From NCBI RefSeq assembly GCF_000003815.2, contig NC_049984.1:27715652-27779651 (forward strand): a stretch of DNA of 64,000 nt, given 5' to 3'. Shown here in pieces: positions 1-9,599 of the stretch. Made by a program: the position numbers and the translations under genes. Within the stretch, counting starts at the first letter, position 1. Every line of letters begins with the position of its first letter. Origin of the DNA: Branchiostoma floridae (Eukaryota; Chordata; Leptocardii; Amphioxiformes; Branchiostomatidae). Below the pieces are notes generated by a model. That model had not been told where the DNA came from. It saw only the letters and a program-made list of their open reading frames with translations, and searched no databases.

Positions 1-4
1 ACAT

Positions 5-176
5 TTGAAGTTTGGTACAAACCTTGGTGCCGGACAAATGTAATTGTCCCTCGACGTGGAACATGGTGATAACTCAGCATGGCATCCTCGCTTCCATGCC
101 CATCTTAAGCTCATTCGTAGTCACTCTAAAGAAGAAGCTCCTCCCCTTTCGGTGACGCAGGCGCTCTCGGCTTGCT
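5..176 (-). repeat. Right inverted terminal repeat of the DIRS-like element
   Basis: Positions 45-176 are the reverse complement of 4855-4983 with only a few differences (for example GTGGAAC against CTGTCAC near position 55, and single changes near 128 and 161). The outer end continues to about position 5, and 5-73 is perfectly complementary to 317-385 in the internal complementary region. The inner end runs into an assembly gap at 177. Confidence 0.88.
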
Positions 177-276
177 NNNNNNNNNNNNNNNNNNNNNNNN
201 NNNNNNNNNNNNNNNNNNNNNNNNNNNNNNNNNNNNNNNNNNNNNNNNNNNNNNNNNNNNNNNNNNNNNNNNNNNN
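177..276. other. Assembly gap (100 N)
   Basis: A run of exactly 100 Ns between the right ITR and the internal complementary region of the DIRS-like element. The flanks are inverted copies of each other, which would explain an unresolved join. Confidence 0.99.
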
Positions 277-316
277 AACAGCCAGTTGCAGTACCGCAGC
301 AGTACTTTTGGGCCGG

Positions 317-424
317 GTTATCACCATGTTCCACGTCGAGGGACAATTACATTTGTCCGGCACCAAGGTTTGTACCAAACTTCAATTGTCCCTCGACGCT
401 GTCACATGGTGATAACTCAGCATG
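317..424 (-). repeat. Internal complementary region (ICR) of the DIRS-like element
   Basis: Two back-to-back arms. Arm A (317-385) is the exact reverse complement of the outer right ITR end (5-73). Arm B (385-424) is the exact reverse complement of the outer left ITR end (4944-4983). Joined, they are complementary to the junction formed when the two element ends meet in a circle, which is the proposed role of the ICR in DIRS1 replication. The recombinase stop codon (417-419) lies inside arm B. Confidence 0.9.
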
Positions 425-2303
425 ACTTTGAAGCGGAGGCCAGAACAGAATGACCAAAATGAGACAAATTTGAAGGTTTGTTGTAAAACTTTTCAAAGGT
501 CGAACTACTAGACCAGTTCGCTGCAAGCATTATATCCTTCACTGATACCCCGGATTGACGGGCAGCAGAGGTAGCAGCACTTCTGACAGAGTGGCCGGTG
601 AAGCCTTTGGTGACTGAACTAGCTTCTGAAAGGACAGATTTGAGCCAACGAGCAATCGTAGCTGAGCACACTGCCTTGTGCGGTTTGACCAATGCGCGGA
701 ACACACGCGAATCAGAATCCGAACGGAACGATGCTGTCCTAGCTAAGTACGCTTTCAAATAAACCACAGGACACACTTCCTTCTGCTCAAACTTAGCCAC
801 AAACATAGAATGAGAGGGTTTGTCTGGTCTAGAAGTCTTTGTCAGTTTGTACACTTCAAATGACAAACCGTCCTTAGAGGAACTCATATGACTAGTGTCT
901 AACAAAGCTAAGGATTGGCTTCTTCCTGCAGACACCAAGGCTACTAACATTGCCACCTTGAGAGTCAACTGCTTTAAACTCAAACATTTTGCCGGTGCCC
1001 ACTTACGTAGGAATTTCAGGACAACTGAAACATCCCAAATAAACACATGTTTTGGTACGGGTGGACGCAACTCGAACACACCCTTCATGAAACGAGAAAC
1101 TAAAGGATGAGCACCTATAGGCCTACCTTCTACATTCAAGTGTGTCGAAGAGATGGCAGAACGATAAACATTGATCGTGCGGTACTGTAGACCCTTATCA
1201 AAAAGGCGATACAGAAAGTCGAGTACCTTGTTCAGTGGCGCCGAAATGGGATCAAGACTTTTTCCACCACACCAGCGAGACCATCTCCGCCAGGAGGACG
1301 AGTATAACCCACTGGTTCTCGGTCTCCAGGATGCCAGGAGCACTCTGGTAACTCCATCCGAAATTTCAGACTCTCGGTATCGAGTCCTGAGACAGTCCAC
1401 ACGGCTAGACGTAGCGACTCTCCTAGCGGGTGAGGTGTCCCGTCCACCGGTTGCGTGAGTAGAAACCGACTCGTTGGCAGCCTGACTGGCTCTTGGACTA
1501 ACATGTGGAGGAGCATGGGATACCAGGCCGCTGTCTCCCATATAGGTGCCAGGAGATGTACTCTCTGCACTTTGTCTTGGCGAATTTTCGTCAACACCCT
1601 GCCGACAAGGATGAACGGGGGGAATGCATACAGAGCCTCCCACTGGTTCCAATCCAGGGTGAACGCATCCGTTCCCACCGCCTCTGGGTCCGGCTCCCAG
1701 GACACATACAGGCGGAGCTTCCTGTTGAGACGGGATGCGAAAAGGTCCACTGCCCTCGGATTCCGGAGGGCGGGACATATCTGCAGAATGATCTCGTACA
1801 CACTTGGTGACACAGACCATTCGGTGAGACGGTTGAAGTTCCTCGACTTGAAATCTGCTCTCACGTTGTCCAGGCCAGCCACATGGACGGCCGACAACAG
1901 GAGGCCTCTCTCCACGCAGAAACTCCAAAGGTTGAGAGCAAGGTCTGCTAGGACTGACGACTTCGTGTCGCCCCGACGATTGATATACGCGACTACCGTC
2001 GAATTGTCGGACTTGATGCGAACCGCAGAATTGACTTTGTCCTTGCAGAAAGACTGAACCGCGAAAGTTGCTGCCATCATTTCTAACTGATTGATGTGAC
2101 GAGCCCTTTCCCTGACCGACCAACGACCACCTGTGCTTATACCGTCGGAGAAGGCTCCCCAGCCAAGTTGCGAGGCATCGCTTTCGATCACGATGTCCCC
2201 TACGGGACAGTGAATCGGACGGTCGTAGTTTTGCGGCAGACTGTCTCTCCACCAGACTAAATCTTGCTGCGCGTCTTGTGGCAGATGAACTAACGCGTCC
2301 CAA
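417..2303 (-). CDS. DIRS tyrosine recombinase (YR)
   Basis: The open frame is 628 codons; the recombinase proper occupies roughly the last 330 residues (from about 1400 downwards), while the upstream half lies antiphase over the RT frame and may not be translated. Catalytic residues of the family are visible: R461 in SAGRSQSLALL, H571-x-x-R574 in GHSVR, W597 and the nucleophile Y607 in FEKFY. The enzyme would integrate the circular cDNA. The first codon of the frame is TTG, so the real start is unknown; translation through overlap with the RT frame is likely. The stop is in the ICR. All catalytic positions are intact. Confidence 0.88.
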   Translation of the reverse strand: MGRVSSSATRRAARFSLVERQSAAKLRPSDSLSRRGHRDRKRCLATWLGSLLRRYKHRWSLVGQGKGSSHQSVRNDGSNFRGSVFLQGQSQFCGSHQVRQFDGSRVYQSSGRHEVVSPSRPCSQPLEFLRGERPPVVGRPCGWPGQRESRFQVEELQPSHRMVCVTKCVRDHSADMSRPPESEGSGPFRIPSQQEAPPVCVLGAGPRGGGNGCVHPGLEPVGGSVCIPPVHPCRQGVDENSPRQSAESTSPGTYMGDSGLVSHAPPHVSPRASQAANESVSTHATGGRDTSPARRVATSSRVDCLRTRYRESEISDGVTRVLLASWRPRTSGLYSSSWRRWSRWCGGKSLDPISAPLNKVLDFLYRLFDKGLQYRTINVYRSAISSTHLNVEGRPIGAHPLVSRFMKGVFELRPPVPKHVFIWDVSVVLKFLRKWAPAKCLSLKQLTLKVAMLVALVSAGRSQSLALLDTSHMSSSKDGLSFEVYKLTKTSRPDKPSHSMFVAKFEQKEVCPVVYLKAYLARTASFRSDSDSRVFRALVKPHKAVCSATIARWLKSVLSEASSVTKGFTGHSVRSAATSAARQSGVSVKDIMLAANWSSSSTFEKFYNKPSNLSHFGHSVLASASKSC

Positions 2304-3181
2304 TCTCTCCCTGTCCGCCGAAGTGTTGAGATAAGGAGGAGTTGGAGTTGTCGGAAATGTAGTGGCGCCAGAAGCACCGAGACGGCAGCTGCTTGAAACT
2401 TTCCGATAACATGAGCTAACTCCCGTGCAGTGAGTCGACCTTTCTCGAGCACAGCATTGGCTAATCGACTCAGCTCGATCACCTTATCATTCGGTAGAAA
2501 GAGAGACATGGTAACAGAATCTAAACCTGAACCAAGGAAAACAATACGCTGGGTTGGCTCTAAGATAGACTTACCCAGATTGGTCACGAAACCCACGTGG
2601 GCAATGAATTCTGTTGCTGTTTTGGCGTCTTGCCTACAGCATTCATAATCACTGGCTATAATCAGCATGTCATCAAGGTAACAAATTAACCGAATACCTC
2701 GTCGTCTCAAATGCGAAGTAATGACCTTCAAAATCTTCGAGAAAATTCTCGGCGCCGTGGAAATCCCAAACGCCATACAAACGAAGGAATAAAAACGATT
2801 CTTCCACGCAAACGACAAGAACCTCTGATGGGTAGAATGAATCGCAACAGAAAAATAAGCATCAGTAAGATCAATCTTACAGAAAAAATCTCCTGGACGC
2901 ACCAAATCTTGAACTAAGGATAAATGCTCCATCTTGAACTTGGGTACAAACAAACATCTATTCAGAGGTCTGAGATTGATGACGGGCCGAAGGCCCCCTG
3001 ATTTCTTGGGTACAGTGAACAACCGAGAAATAAAAAGATCTGAACTGAAAGGGACCTCTTTCACTGCACCTTTCTGCAACAAGGTTTCAACTTCTAAATC
3101 CAGGGCCAAATCCTCCTCTGGAGACATAGCTCGAGTCCAGGGAATAGTAGTCTGTACTGGAGGCGTCCGCTTAAATGGCAA
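1232..3181 (-). CDS. DIRS reverse transcriptase - RNase H - Dam-like methyltransferase frame
   Basis: 649 codons counted from the TTG after the upstream TAG. RT motifs: KIDLTDAY with D104, FGISTAP, and YLDD at 168-171. RNase H: D335 in ESDAS, E367 in NQLE, D392 in KSDNS and D443 in NVRAD. The tail carries PRAVDLFAS (475-483) and YAFPPF (518-523), the conserved C-terminal region of DIRS polyproteins described as a Dam-like methyltransferase; its activity is not shown here. The family normally begins further upstream with a GGRL...W...GY..PF block. That block lies at 3191-3300 in the same frame, beyond an in-frame TAG. The frame overlaps the recombinase frame by 1072 nt. Confidence 0.9.
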   Translation of the reverse strand: MPFKRTPPVQTTIPWTRAMSPEEDLALDLEVETLLQKGAVKEVPFSSDLFISRLFTVPKKSGGLRPVINLRPLNRCLFVPKFKMEHLSLVQDLVRPGDFFCKIDLTDAYFSVAIHSTHQRFLSFAWKNRFYSFVCMAFGISTAPRIFSKILKVITSHLRRRGIRLICYLDDMLIIASDYECCRQDAKTATEFIAHVGFVTNLGKSILEPTQRIVFLGSGLDSVTMSLFLPNDKVIELSRLANAVLEKGRLTARELAHVIGKFQAAAVSVLLAPLHFRQLQLLLISTLRRTGRDWDALVHLPQDAQQDLVWWRDSLPQNYDRPIHCPVGDIVIESDASQLGWGAFSDGISTGGRWSVRERARHINQLEMMAATFAVQSFCKDKVNSAVRIKSDNSTVVAYINRRGDTKSSVLADLALNLWSFCVERGLLLSAVHVAGLDNVRADFKSRNFNRLTEWSVSPSVYEIILQICPALRNPRAVDLFASRLNRKLRLYVSWEPDPEAVGTDAFTLDWNQWEALYAFPPFILVGRVLTKIRQDKVQRVHLLAPIWETAAWYPMLLHMLVQEPVRLPTSRFLLTQPVDGTPHPLGESLRLAVWTVSGLDTESLKFRMELPECSWHPGDREPVGYTRPPGGDGLAGVVEKVLIPFRRH

Positions 3182-3190
3182 CCTGTACCC

Positions 3191-3553
3191 CTAAATGATG
3201 TCAAGAATTACTGAATCGCTAGTCAAAGTACGCCAAACCGGCAAAAAATGCTTCAAACGGCCCCCATGAGGAAGGGCTCGAACTAAGGGGCGAGGTACAG
3301 GTTGTGATTCAGACGGACACCGGCCTAAATCTTGCATACACAAAGAAACACAACTACTTGCTAGATTTCTTCCCGAAGCTCCCGTCTCCGCCCTGACCGG
3401 AGGAACGGGAGTACTGCGCACCCCAGTAAAACTTGTTGTTACCGCCGGACTGGCGGGGAGGGGGGCGGGATTTACGTGAATTGGAGCCGCGGCCCCGGCC
3501 GCCGTAACGCGAGGCGCCCGACTGGCCCCTCCCCCATCGGGGCCTCTGCTCAT
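3191..3553 (-). CDS. N-terminal segment of the DIRS RT frame, cut by TAG
   Basis: Same reading frame as the RT below it. It starts with an ATG at 3553 that overlaps the end of gag in another phase, and ends at TAG 3191-3193. The last 46 residues include HGGRLKHFLPVW and DSVILDII, the conserved lead-in to DIRS reverse transcriptases, and the codons after the stop continue as GYRLPFKRTPP. The stop therefore interrupts one polypeptide rather than separating two. Either it is a point mutation (for example CAG or GAG to TAG) or it is read through. Confidence 0.7.
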   Translation of the reverse strand: MSRGPDGGGASRAPRVTAAGAAAPIHVNPAPLPASPAVTTSFTGVRSTPVPPVRAETGASGRNLASSCVSLCMQDLGRCPSESQPVPRPLVRALPHGGRLKHFLPVWRTLTSDSVILDII

Positions 3554-4784
3554 ATTTTGGCTTCAAAGAGTCAACTAAAGCCCTTTTGCCCGCCACTAAC
3601 TCCTTAGCTTTGGACGCTAAATCCGAACGAACCAAGTGTGACGGCTCATCGGGAATCATCCCAAACAAATCCTTGGCTGTATCTACGGTAGAAACCTCGG
3701 CTAAAGACAGACGTCTCATTTCAGCAAGGTAACGATTAGCGGAACCCAGCAGCCAAATAGCAGTCGCTGCACAATCTTTCATTACAGTCAAGTCAGACGA
3801 CGAAAGATTACCATCACAATCACCAAGCATCTGCCATAGATTCAGAATCGGAGCTGGTACATACAATAACTTTTCCTGCAAAGTGAAAAGCGGCTTGTCC
3901 GCATTGATACAATGCTTACCTCTGATCGGGTCAACCGCCGGCAGTAATTTCATCGTAGCGTTATCGAGCTTCGGCACCGTGAGATTTTTAGGTGCATTTG
4001 TTGGGAGAAGGAATTTACCCTGCCAATGTTTAATATCGGCAAATTCACGCTTCTCTAACCCGAAGTACTGCTCGGTGTAACTAACAACCGACGGGCGGGC
4101 CGACCACACTTTATCCGGGTCGGGCGGCTCACGCTGCAGCGGCACGAAAGACTCAACGCTGACCGAGGAGAAGTCCGACTCCTCGCCGCTGTCGCCCGTA
4201 CGAGCCCGTTTCGAACGAACCGACTCCGCCTCTGAGGGTGGCACCGAAGGCCTCTTTGAGCCTACGGAAGTCGCAATGGAGCCAAGAATTTCTTTAACTC
4301 CCCGAAATTCTTCAGTCATAAGGCCGAAGGCCGCACGGAGAGAATTTTGATCTTCTTGTAGGGTGTTGACCCCTAGCATAGCACGGAACTCCGCCATATT
4401 TTCTGGAAAATTTTCCTCATGCTCATGAACATGCCCGGACGAAAGCTCCCGCTCGGAATCCCTAAGAGAAAACTCGCTGCCATGGAGCGTAGAACTCCCC
4501 TGTGCTGCCGGGAGAGCAGCCATACGGCGCTTAAACTCCGCCAGGCTTGTAACAGGGGGGACGGCAGCTGGGTCACGAACATGTGCGGGCATGTTGGATT
4601 TTGCACCACGTGGTGGCGCCGGCGGGGCAGTACTTGCCCTGAATTCACGCGGCGTTATCTTCTTAACACGCTCGCGTTTCTTGTCCTCTTGCTGAACTTG
4701 CCGAGAACGCGACTTATGTTTGTCACTTTTGTGTGACCGCTGAGACTTACGTTTATCACGCGAACGCGAACTACGGTCACTCAT
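3354..4784 (-). CDS. DIRS gag-like protein
   Basis: 476 codons from the ATG at 4784; the open frame extends 23 codons upstream without another ATG. The N-terminus is strongly basic and Ser/Arg-rich (SRSRDKRKSQRSHKSDKHKS), followed by a Pro/Ala stretch, an acidic middle, and a C-terminus rich in Arg-Gly (RWGRGQSGASRYGGRGRG), consistent with RNA binding. There is no CCHC knuckle, as is usual for DIRS gag. It is the first gene of the element, directly after the left ITR, and its end overlaps the RT frame by 200 nt. Assignment rests on position and composition. Confidence 0.75.
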   Translation of the reverse strand: MSDRSSRSRDKRKSQRSHKSDKHKSRSRQVQQEDKKRERVKKITPREFRASTAPPAPPRGAKSNMPAHVRDPAAVPPVTSLAEFKRRMAALPAAQGSSTLHGSEFSLRDSERELSSGHVHEHEENFPENMAEFRAMLGVNTLQEDQNSLRAAFGLMTEEFRGVKEILGSIATSVGSKRPSVPPSEAESVRSKRARTGDSGEESDFSSVSVESFVPLQREPPDPDKVWSARPSVVSYTEQYFGLEKREFADIKHWQGKFLLPTNAPKNLTVPKLDNATMKLLPAVDPIRGKHCINADKPLFTLQEKLLYVPAPILNLWQMLGDCDGNLSSSDLTVMKDCAATAIWLLGSANRYLAEMRRLSLAEVSTVDTAKDLFGMIPDEPSHLVRSDLASKAKELVAGKRALVDSLKPKYEQRPRWGRGQSGASRYGGRGRGSNSRKSRPPPRQSGGNNKFYWGAQYSRSSGQGGDGSFGKKSSK

Positions 4785-4854
4785 TGTGACAGAGCTATTA
4801 CAGATAGGACTATCCGATATGAAGCAAAAATTACAACTGAAGAAATCAAGCAAG

Positions 4855-4983
4855 CCGAGAGCGCATGCGTCACCGAAAGGGGAGGAGCTTCTTCTTTCGA
4901 GTGACTACGAATGAGCTTAAGATGGGCATGGAAGCGAGGATGCCATGCTGAGTTATCACCATGTGACAGCGTCGAGGGACAAT
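4855..4983 (-). repeat. Left inverted terminal repeat of the DIRS-like element
   Basis: Reverse complement of 45-176. The outer 40 bp (4944-4983) match ICR arm B (385-424) exactly. The gag start codon lies 71 bp inside this repeat, so promoter activity for the element probably resides here, as in other DIRS elements. Confidence 0.88.
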
Positions 4984-6740
4984 AATATGTACTAAATGTT
5001 GCAAAAACATGAGCGCAAAGTTGAGACAGAGCCGGAACCATACATCTGCTTGTTGATTATTGAAAGACACCATTCTCAGATTTCCCCAATATTCAGGATG
5101 GCAATTTCACAGAAAAAAACGAAGTCCTCGAAAAATGATTGAAGCCGATATAGATACACATACACTGCTGTATACAGTATCGGTATTGACACATAATTAT
5201 ACAGACAAAGCGTACAGGAAAACAATTATTATACAATTTTCGTCTGATTGACACAATATCCTAACTATATAAATATCTCCAATTAATGAGGTAACTAGAA
5301 AGCATTTTCCTACATGCAACAACACCAATCCTACAAAAGCATTCACGTCCGTTCCATTCATGGCTTAAGATTCATTGAGTTCAAATAAAAGCTTGGATCT
5401 GTGGCTTCATCCGTCATTGTATTAGTGGGGGGTTGGGGGAATGGGTTACTGTTGCTAATACAGCGTGGTAGCCTGTTAAAAATTATGACAGCCATCCGTC
5501 ATATAAGTACATACAATATGGCAGTATGATAATAAATATGCCTGTCAAATTACTACAGAATGGATGTCATATAACCTTGAAATCACCTTGGGATGTCCAG
5601 AACTGAATTAGCACTACGTACAAATGGTACATATCGCAGATCTGCCACTCCATCATAACCCAGTTGCTCTACAGCAACATGTACATGTTGTATATAAGCC
5701 ATGGCAACAGTCCCCATGGCAGTACCATCATGATGATACCAACAGTACTCCAACAAAGTTACTGGATACAGTGTTCTACAGAACTGTGGTTACAATGGTA
5801 ATATCAGTTCTGTGCCATTGTCATGGATGTACTGTTCTATCATATCTACTGAACGATGGTTACCATAGCGATGGCAACTCTGTCATGGATACAATGCCCT
5901 ACAGAACTGGTTACCATGACACTTCTTTGTACATGGTTCTACTGAACAATGGTTGCCATGGCAATGTCAGTACTGTCATGGACACACCGTTCTACACCAC
6001 GTGGTTAAGTTTTTCACTAAAAAATGTCCTTGCAGTGCATGATAACAGCCTGCTTGGTAGAAGTGCTCAGCGTACATGTGAGGTTTTGGTCTGTGTTTCC
6101 ATGGATTATCAGCAAACTGTGCAGTTCCATTCCTCCACTTTTCTGGTCGTGTACACATTTACAAATTGTAGAGAGGGGGACTGGGATATATTTGCTACCA
6201 GTCTACATGTAGAGCCTTACTCCTGCTTCCTATCGGAGCAGCCTTTGGTACTATACATGTATCTGTACTCAGGTTATGCAGAGTCACATTTCCAAACCGG
6301 CACGAAACATTTAACAAAACACATGAAATGTAAAAACACGTAGTCATTAGCATAGTTTGTGTGTATTTCTTTTATCTTTCACTCCCGCAAAACTTATGTA
6401 ACCCCACCAGGCCGTGGTTTGGAAATCTGACCCTGGCGTTAACGTTATAGGGTTAGGCAGCGGGCTTACTGTAGAGGAAACACTGACGTAGGGAACATGC
6501 CTGTTGTACAGCAGGGCTATGTTATTCTCTCACCAGGAAACCTTACAAGTCTCAGCATTAGTTTTAATGTCTGCTTTAACAATATTTACAAAAGGCGTTA
6601 CACAGGATATTCGCACACTATCTACAAGCTATCCAACCCTCCAAAAGAACCAGATTTCACCCTTTTCAAGTCCTTTAACATATCAATCATGACAATCTGT
6701 ACACAAAGGTGTGACCCTATAATAAATGAAAATATTAATG
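4984..6740. other. Non-coding stretch with a degenerate tandem repeat
   Basis: No convincing exon was found. About 5690-6000 holds a degenerate tandem repeat around the motif GTTACCATGGCAAT followed by GTCATGGATACA and TTCTACAGAACTG, with units of very roughly 50-80 bp. The 239-codon open frame across it (5624-6343) is a by-product of the repeat, shows no protein-like composition and was not annotated as a gene. Confidence 0.5.
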
Positions 6741-6805
6741 TATCATAATTCAAATATGTCAATGTATGGATTACAATGGATGGATTGTATCCGAACACAG
6801 GTCGG

Positions 6806-6892
6806 AGGTCAAAGGTGATGATACGGTCGTCTGACCTGAACTTTGACCTTTCCCACGTACAAGGGTATGGGTGGGTCAGAGGTCAAAGGTGA
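6806..6892. promoter_or_regulatory. Cluster of three DR1-type nuclear-receptor sites
   Basis: AGGTCA-A-AGGTGA at 6806-6818, AGGTCA-A-AGTTCA on the minus strand at 6849-6837 (with another half site at 6832-6837), and AGGTCA-A-AGGTGA at 6880-6892. Direct repeats of AGGTCA with 1-bp spacing are the classic recognition sequence of RXR heterodimers and HNF4-type receptors. Function is inferred; the nearest recognised gene is the UHRF1BP1-like gene, whose 3' end is 3 kb away. Confidence 0.4.
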
Positions 6893-7185
6893 CGACATAG
6901 CATATCTTATTTGAACTTTTCACTTCCCCATCTGAAAACATGCGATTGTCATGGTACATAACGCAAAGTTTGTGCCGTAAGATAAATAATCATTATGTGT
7001 AATTGATTGCCTTTCTGCCTTGCAGAATTAATTAACATGAAACATTACCAAATGTACATGATATTGCACTGATGGTTACTCTAGTTGTATTCATGACATA
7101 CACACAGTAATCTGACCTGTACATAAACAATGTTGTAGAAAAGCCAGGAGAGAGGAACATATAATTAAGTTTGCTACTCAATGGT

Positions 7186-7372
7186 GAACACAGCAAAGGA
7201 GTTGATAACACTGTCATGCACTAGAAAGATTACACTGTCTTAAAGTTAAACCGTTTGGTTTCCAAAATAACAAAATATTTAGACCAACAAGCAAACAACA
7301 AATAAAAATAGCAGCAGTTCAGAGTAACACCCCCAAACCCTGTCATGGCTTTCTCACCAGCATTTATCTATC
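7186..7372 (+). repeat. Dispersed repeat, copy 1
   Basis: About 170 bp starting at CACTGTCATGCACTA and ending near CACCAGCATTTATCTAT is closely similar to 10122-10285 in the same orientation. It includes the shared block AAATAGCAGCAGTTCAGAG. No coding potential and no clear terminal repeats; family unknown. Confidence 0.7.
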
Positions 7373-8469
7373 TATTATATCAAATATCTTATCAATTATG
7401 GCAATACAAAAAAAGAACACATTAGAAAATGTTACTTAAGTCAGCAGATTCAGCAGTTAATATGAAATTCAAGTTTTTCAAAAATGCATTCAAGCTTGAA
7501 ACAGAAACATGAAATTAGCCTATATTAAGGAATAATATATTAAGTACACAGCAGCAAGTCAAATAACTTCAAAGCAAGTCAAATAACTTCACCCAAATGT
7601 TGAATGTCGTATTGAGAGAGACATTTCATATTGCTTGTGTATGGAGCTTACTTCAAATTCCATGATTTTCTCTTTCCCAGTCATTATGTTGAAGCTTTCT
7701 CCCACCACATTCAGAGTTTCAATGGTTCTTTTCAACATTAAGTACACACAAACAAAAACTGAAGTTCCGTTGCTTCATATGGTGCCAAGCTTTAGATTTG
7801 AAACATCAATTAAAGATGGTTGCCAAGGGCTTTTATTTTGTGCTTTCAGGCTGGTACACACTGAAAACTTGTCATCTTCTATATGCAAACGTCTACAAAT
7901 TTAACAAAACATAAGGTAAATCCAGAATCTTTTGAGTTTTCCTGTTGAAATCCAAACGGACCAACTCCAGTGAGAAGCATGAATTTTGTACTTTCTTTTT
8001 TCAATGGAAGGTACAAGTAAATACTGGCATAGTTAACAAGGCAGCGCTTTATTTCGTTCACAACTTACATGTACATACAAGCCAATATTACAGTGCTTTT
8101 GATTTTTATTCTCGCTCTCACATTCAAGGATTTAGTAGCCTTCTGCAGTCTAGCTTTATACAGCATTCCGTTATTACTTATCCTACTACTCGTGTTGCAA
8201 ATGGGTTATATCACTGCTACAAATTGTTCTAATATACAGACAGGGTGTCTTTCCTGACTTCTTTTGACAACTCTGTGTGTGGTTGGATCGTTAAGTTAAT
8301 TTCTAACATTGTCAGTGTGCAAAAAAATGTTACTTTTTACCACAATTGCACCCTGTCTTTTCTTTTTTTTACTGCCTGAGTTGATTGTGTGTGTCGGAGG
8401 CAACTAGTCAGTGTAGCGTGCGCGGTGCAGTGGTAAGCGTCCCCACTTTGGATTGTAAGGTCAGTGGTG

Positions 8470-8503
8470 AGGTCAAGGGTGAGAGGTCAAGGTTGAGAGG
8501 TCA
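8470..8503 (+). promoter_or_regulatory. Second cluster of AGGTCA half sites
   Basis: AGGTCA-A-GGGTGA (8470-8482), AGGTCA-A-GGTTGA (8484-8496) and AGGTCA (8498-8503) follow each other at a 14-bp period. They fit DR1-type receptor sites or may simply be a short tandem repeat. Confidence 0.3.
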
Positions 8504-9599
8504 GGCCCTGGCTATGGCTCCTCCCCTCAAGTTATACACAAACAATGTACATGTGCTTGCATGCTACTGGGAAGGGTTGCAATCCCTTATCAGACATGAA
8601 GCAATGTTTCGAAGCTTCACTCAGTCTGTACTTTTTGGAAAGAGCTGGGGAATTCGAAGCAGTATATTTATACTTTACAGAGATGCAGAGCCTGTTTTTA
8701 TGTTGCAACAAGCGGGAGTTCTTCAGCTGACTGAATTGAGGAAAAAAATTCTGTAGCTGCTGCTGCAGTAGTTTTGACAGGATCACAAAGTTCTCTTCAC
8801 ACAGCTTTGCATATTTTAACCTGACTGTACTTTTATGACTGTCTGTCACCTTCCTTATGGCATTTATACTGACCATACTCACCACCTGGTGCTTCTGCAC
8901 TGTGAAGAAAGTTCCTAACATGACCGAGTTTGTTCCTTTGACTGTTCATGACTGGAGTAGATTTCCTGATCAACTTTAGGTTGATTAGAAATGTCGGTAC
9001 TAAGCAATGTCCAAAATGTCCTGGTTGTGACTTTGAGAGAACTTGTTATCCAGTGACCTTTCAACCTGATTCTATTCACAAAATAGTGGTCATGACAGCC
9101 CAACCTCTGCACCATGTGAGCAATCCCTTATCATAGTTCATGACTGGAGAAATTTGGGAGGCAAACTAGTGGTTTTGACATCTCAACTTCTGCACCATGT
9201 TTTACTAAGTACTTCAGATTATCTTTAACAATTATCTTCTTGCTTTGTTTTACATCTTGACCAGAAGGCCACTTCACTTCTGCAAAGACAAGGTTATATA
9301 TAGTCTAAAACCCTGGATTTTCTTTATCAACTTTGAACCTAGCCCCCTGCTGCCTGGCTTACGAGTTGGCTTTATTCTGTGCTTTAACAATATGCTGTTT
9401 TCTGATTGTATCCCTAGGCCTGTTGCTACTGTACACAGTTTCCTGTTGTTACAAGAGCTGGCTAACAGCAACACAAAACTGTGTATAATGGGAACTAGCA
9501 AGTAACATGTAAGCAATAAAAAAACCCAACTCATATGCCTGCAAGGAAGGAGGATTGCGCATAATTGTGCAGTAGCATTACACCACACACCCTGGTGCT

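Larger units (their letters stand above)
5..4983 (-). mobile_element. DIRS-like tyrosine-recombinase retrotransposon, near full length
   Basis: Read on the minus strand the order is left ITR (4855-4983), gag, RT/RNase H/methyltransferase-like frame, tyrosine recombinase, internal complementary region (317-424), assembly gap, right ITR (5-176). This is the order of DIRS1-group elements, which integrate with a tyrosine recombinase through a circular intermediate. No target-site duplication is expected and none is seen. The reading frames are long and open apart from one TAG in the RT frame, so the copy looks fairly young. Only the stretch between ITR and ICR is missing, behind 100 Ns. Confidence 0.92.

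Noticed and set aside
417-453. Short plus-strand frames over the DIRS ends
   Set aside because: They run through assembly Ns and inverted repeats and are not genes.
5624-6343. 239-codon plus-strand open frame
   Set aside because: It follows a degenerate tandem repeat and has no protein-like composition or splice support.
8400-8460. Possible tRNA-like box (GCAGTGGTAAGCGTCCCC)
   Set aside because: No convincing B box follows, and no cloverleaf could be drawn.
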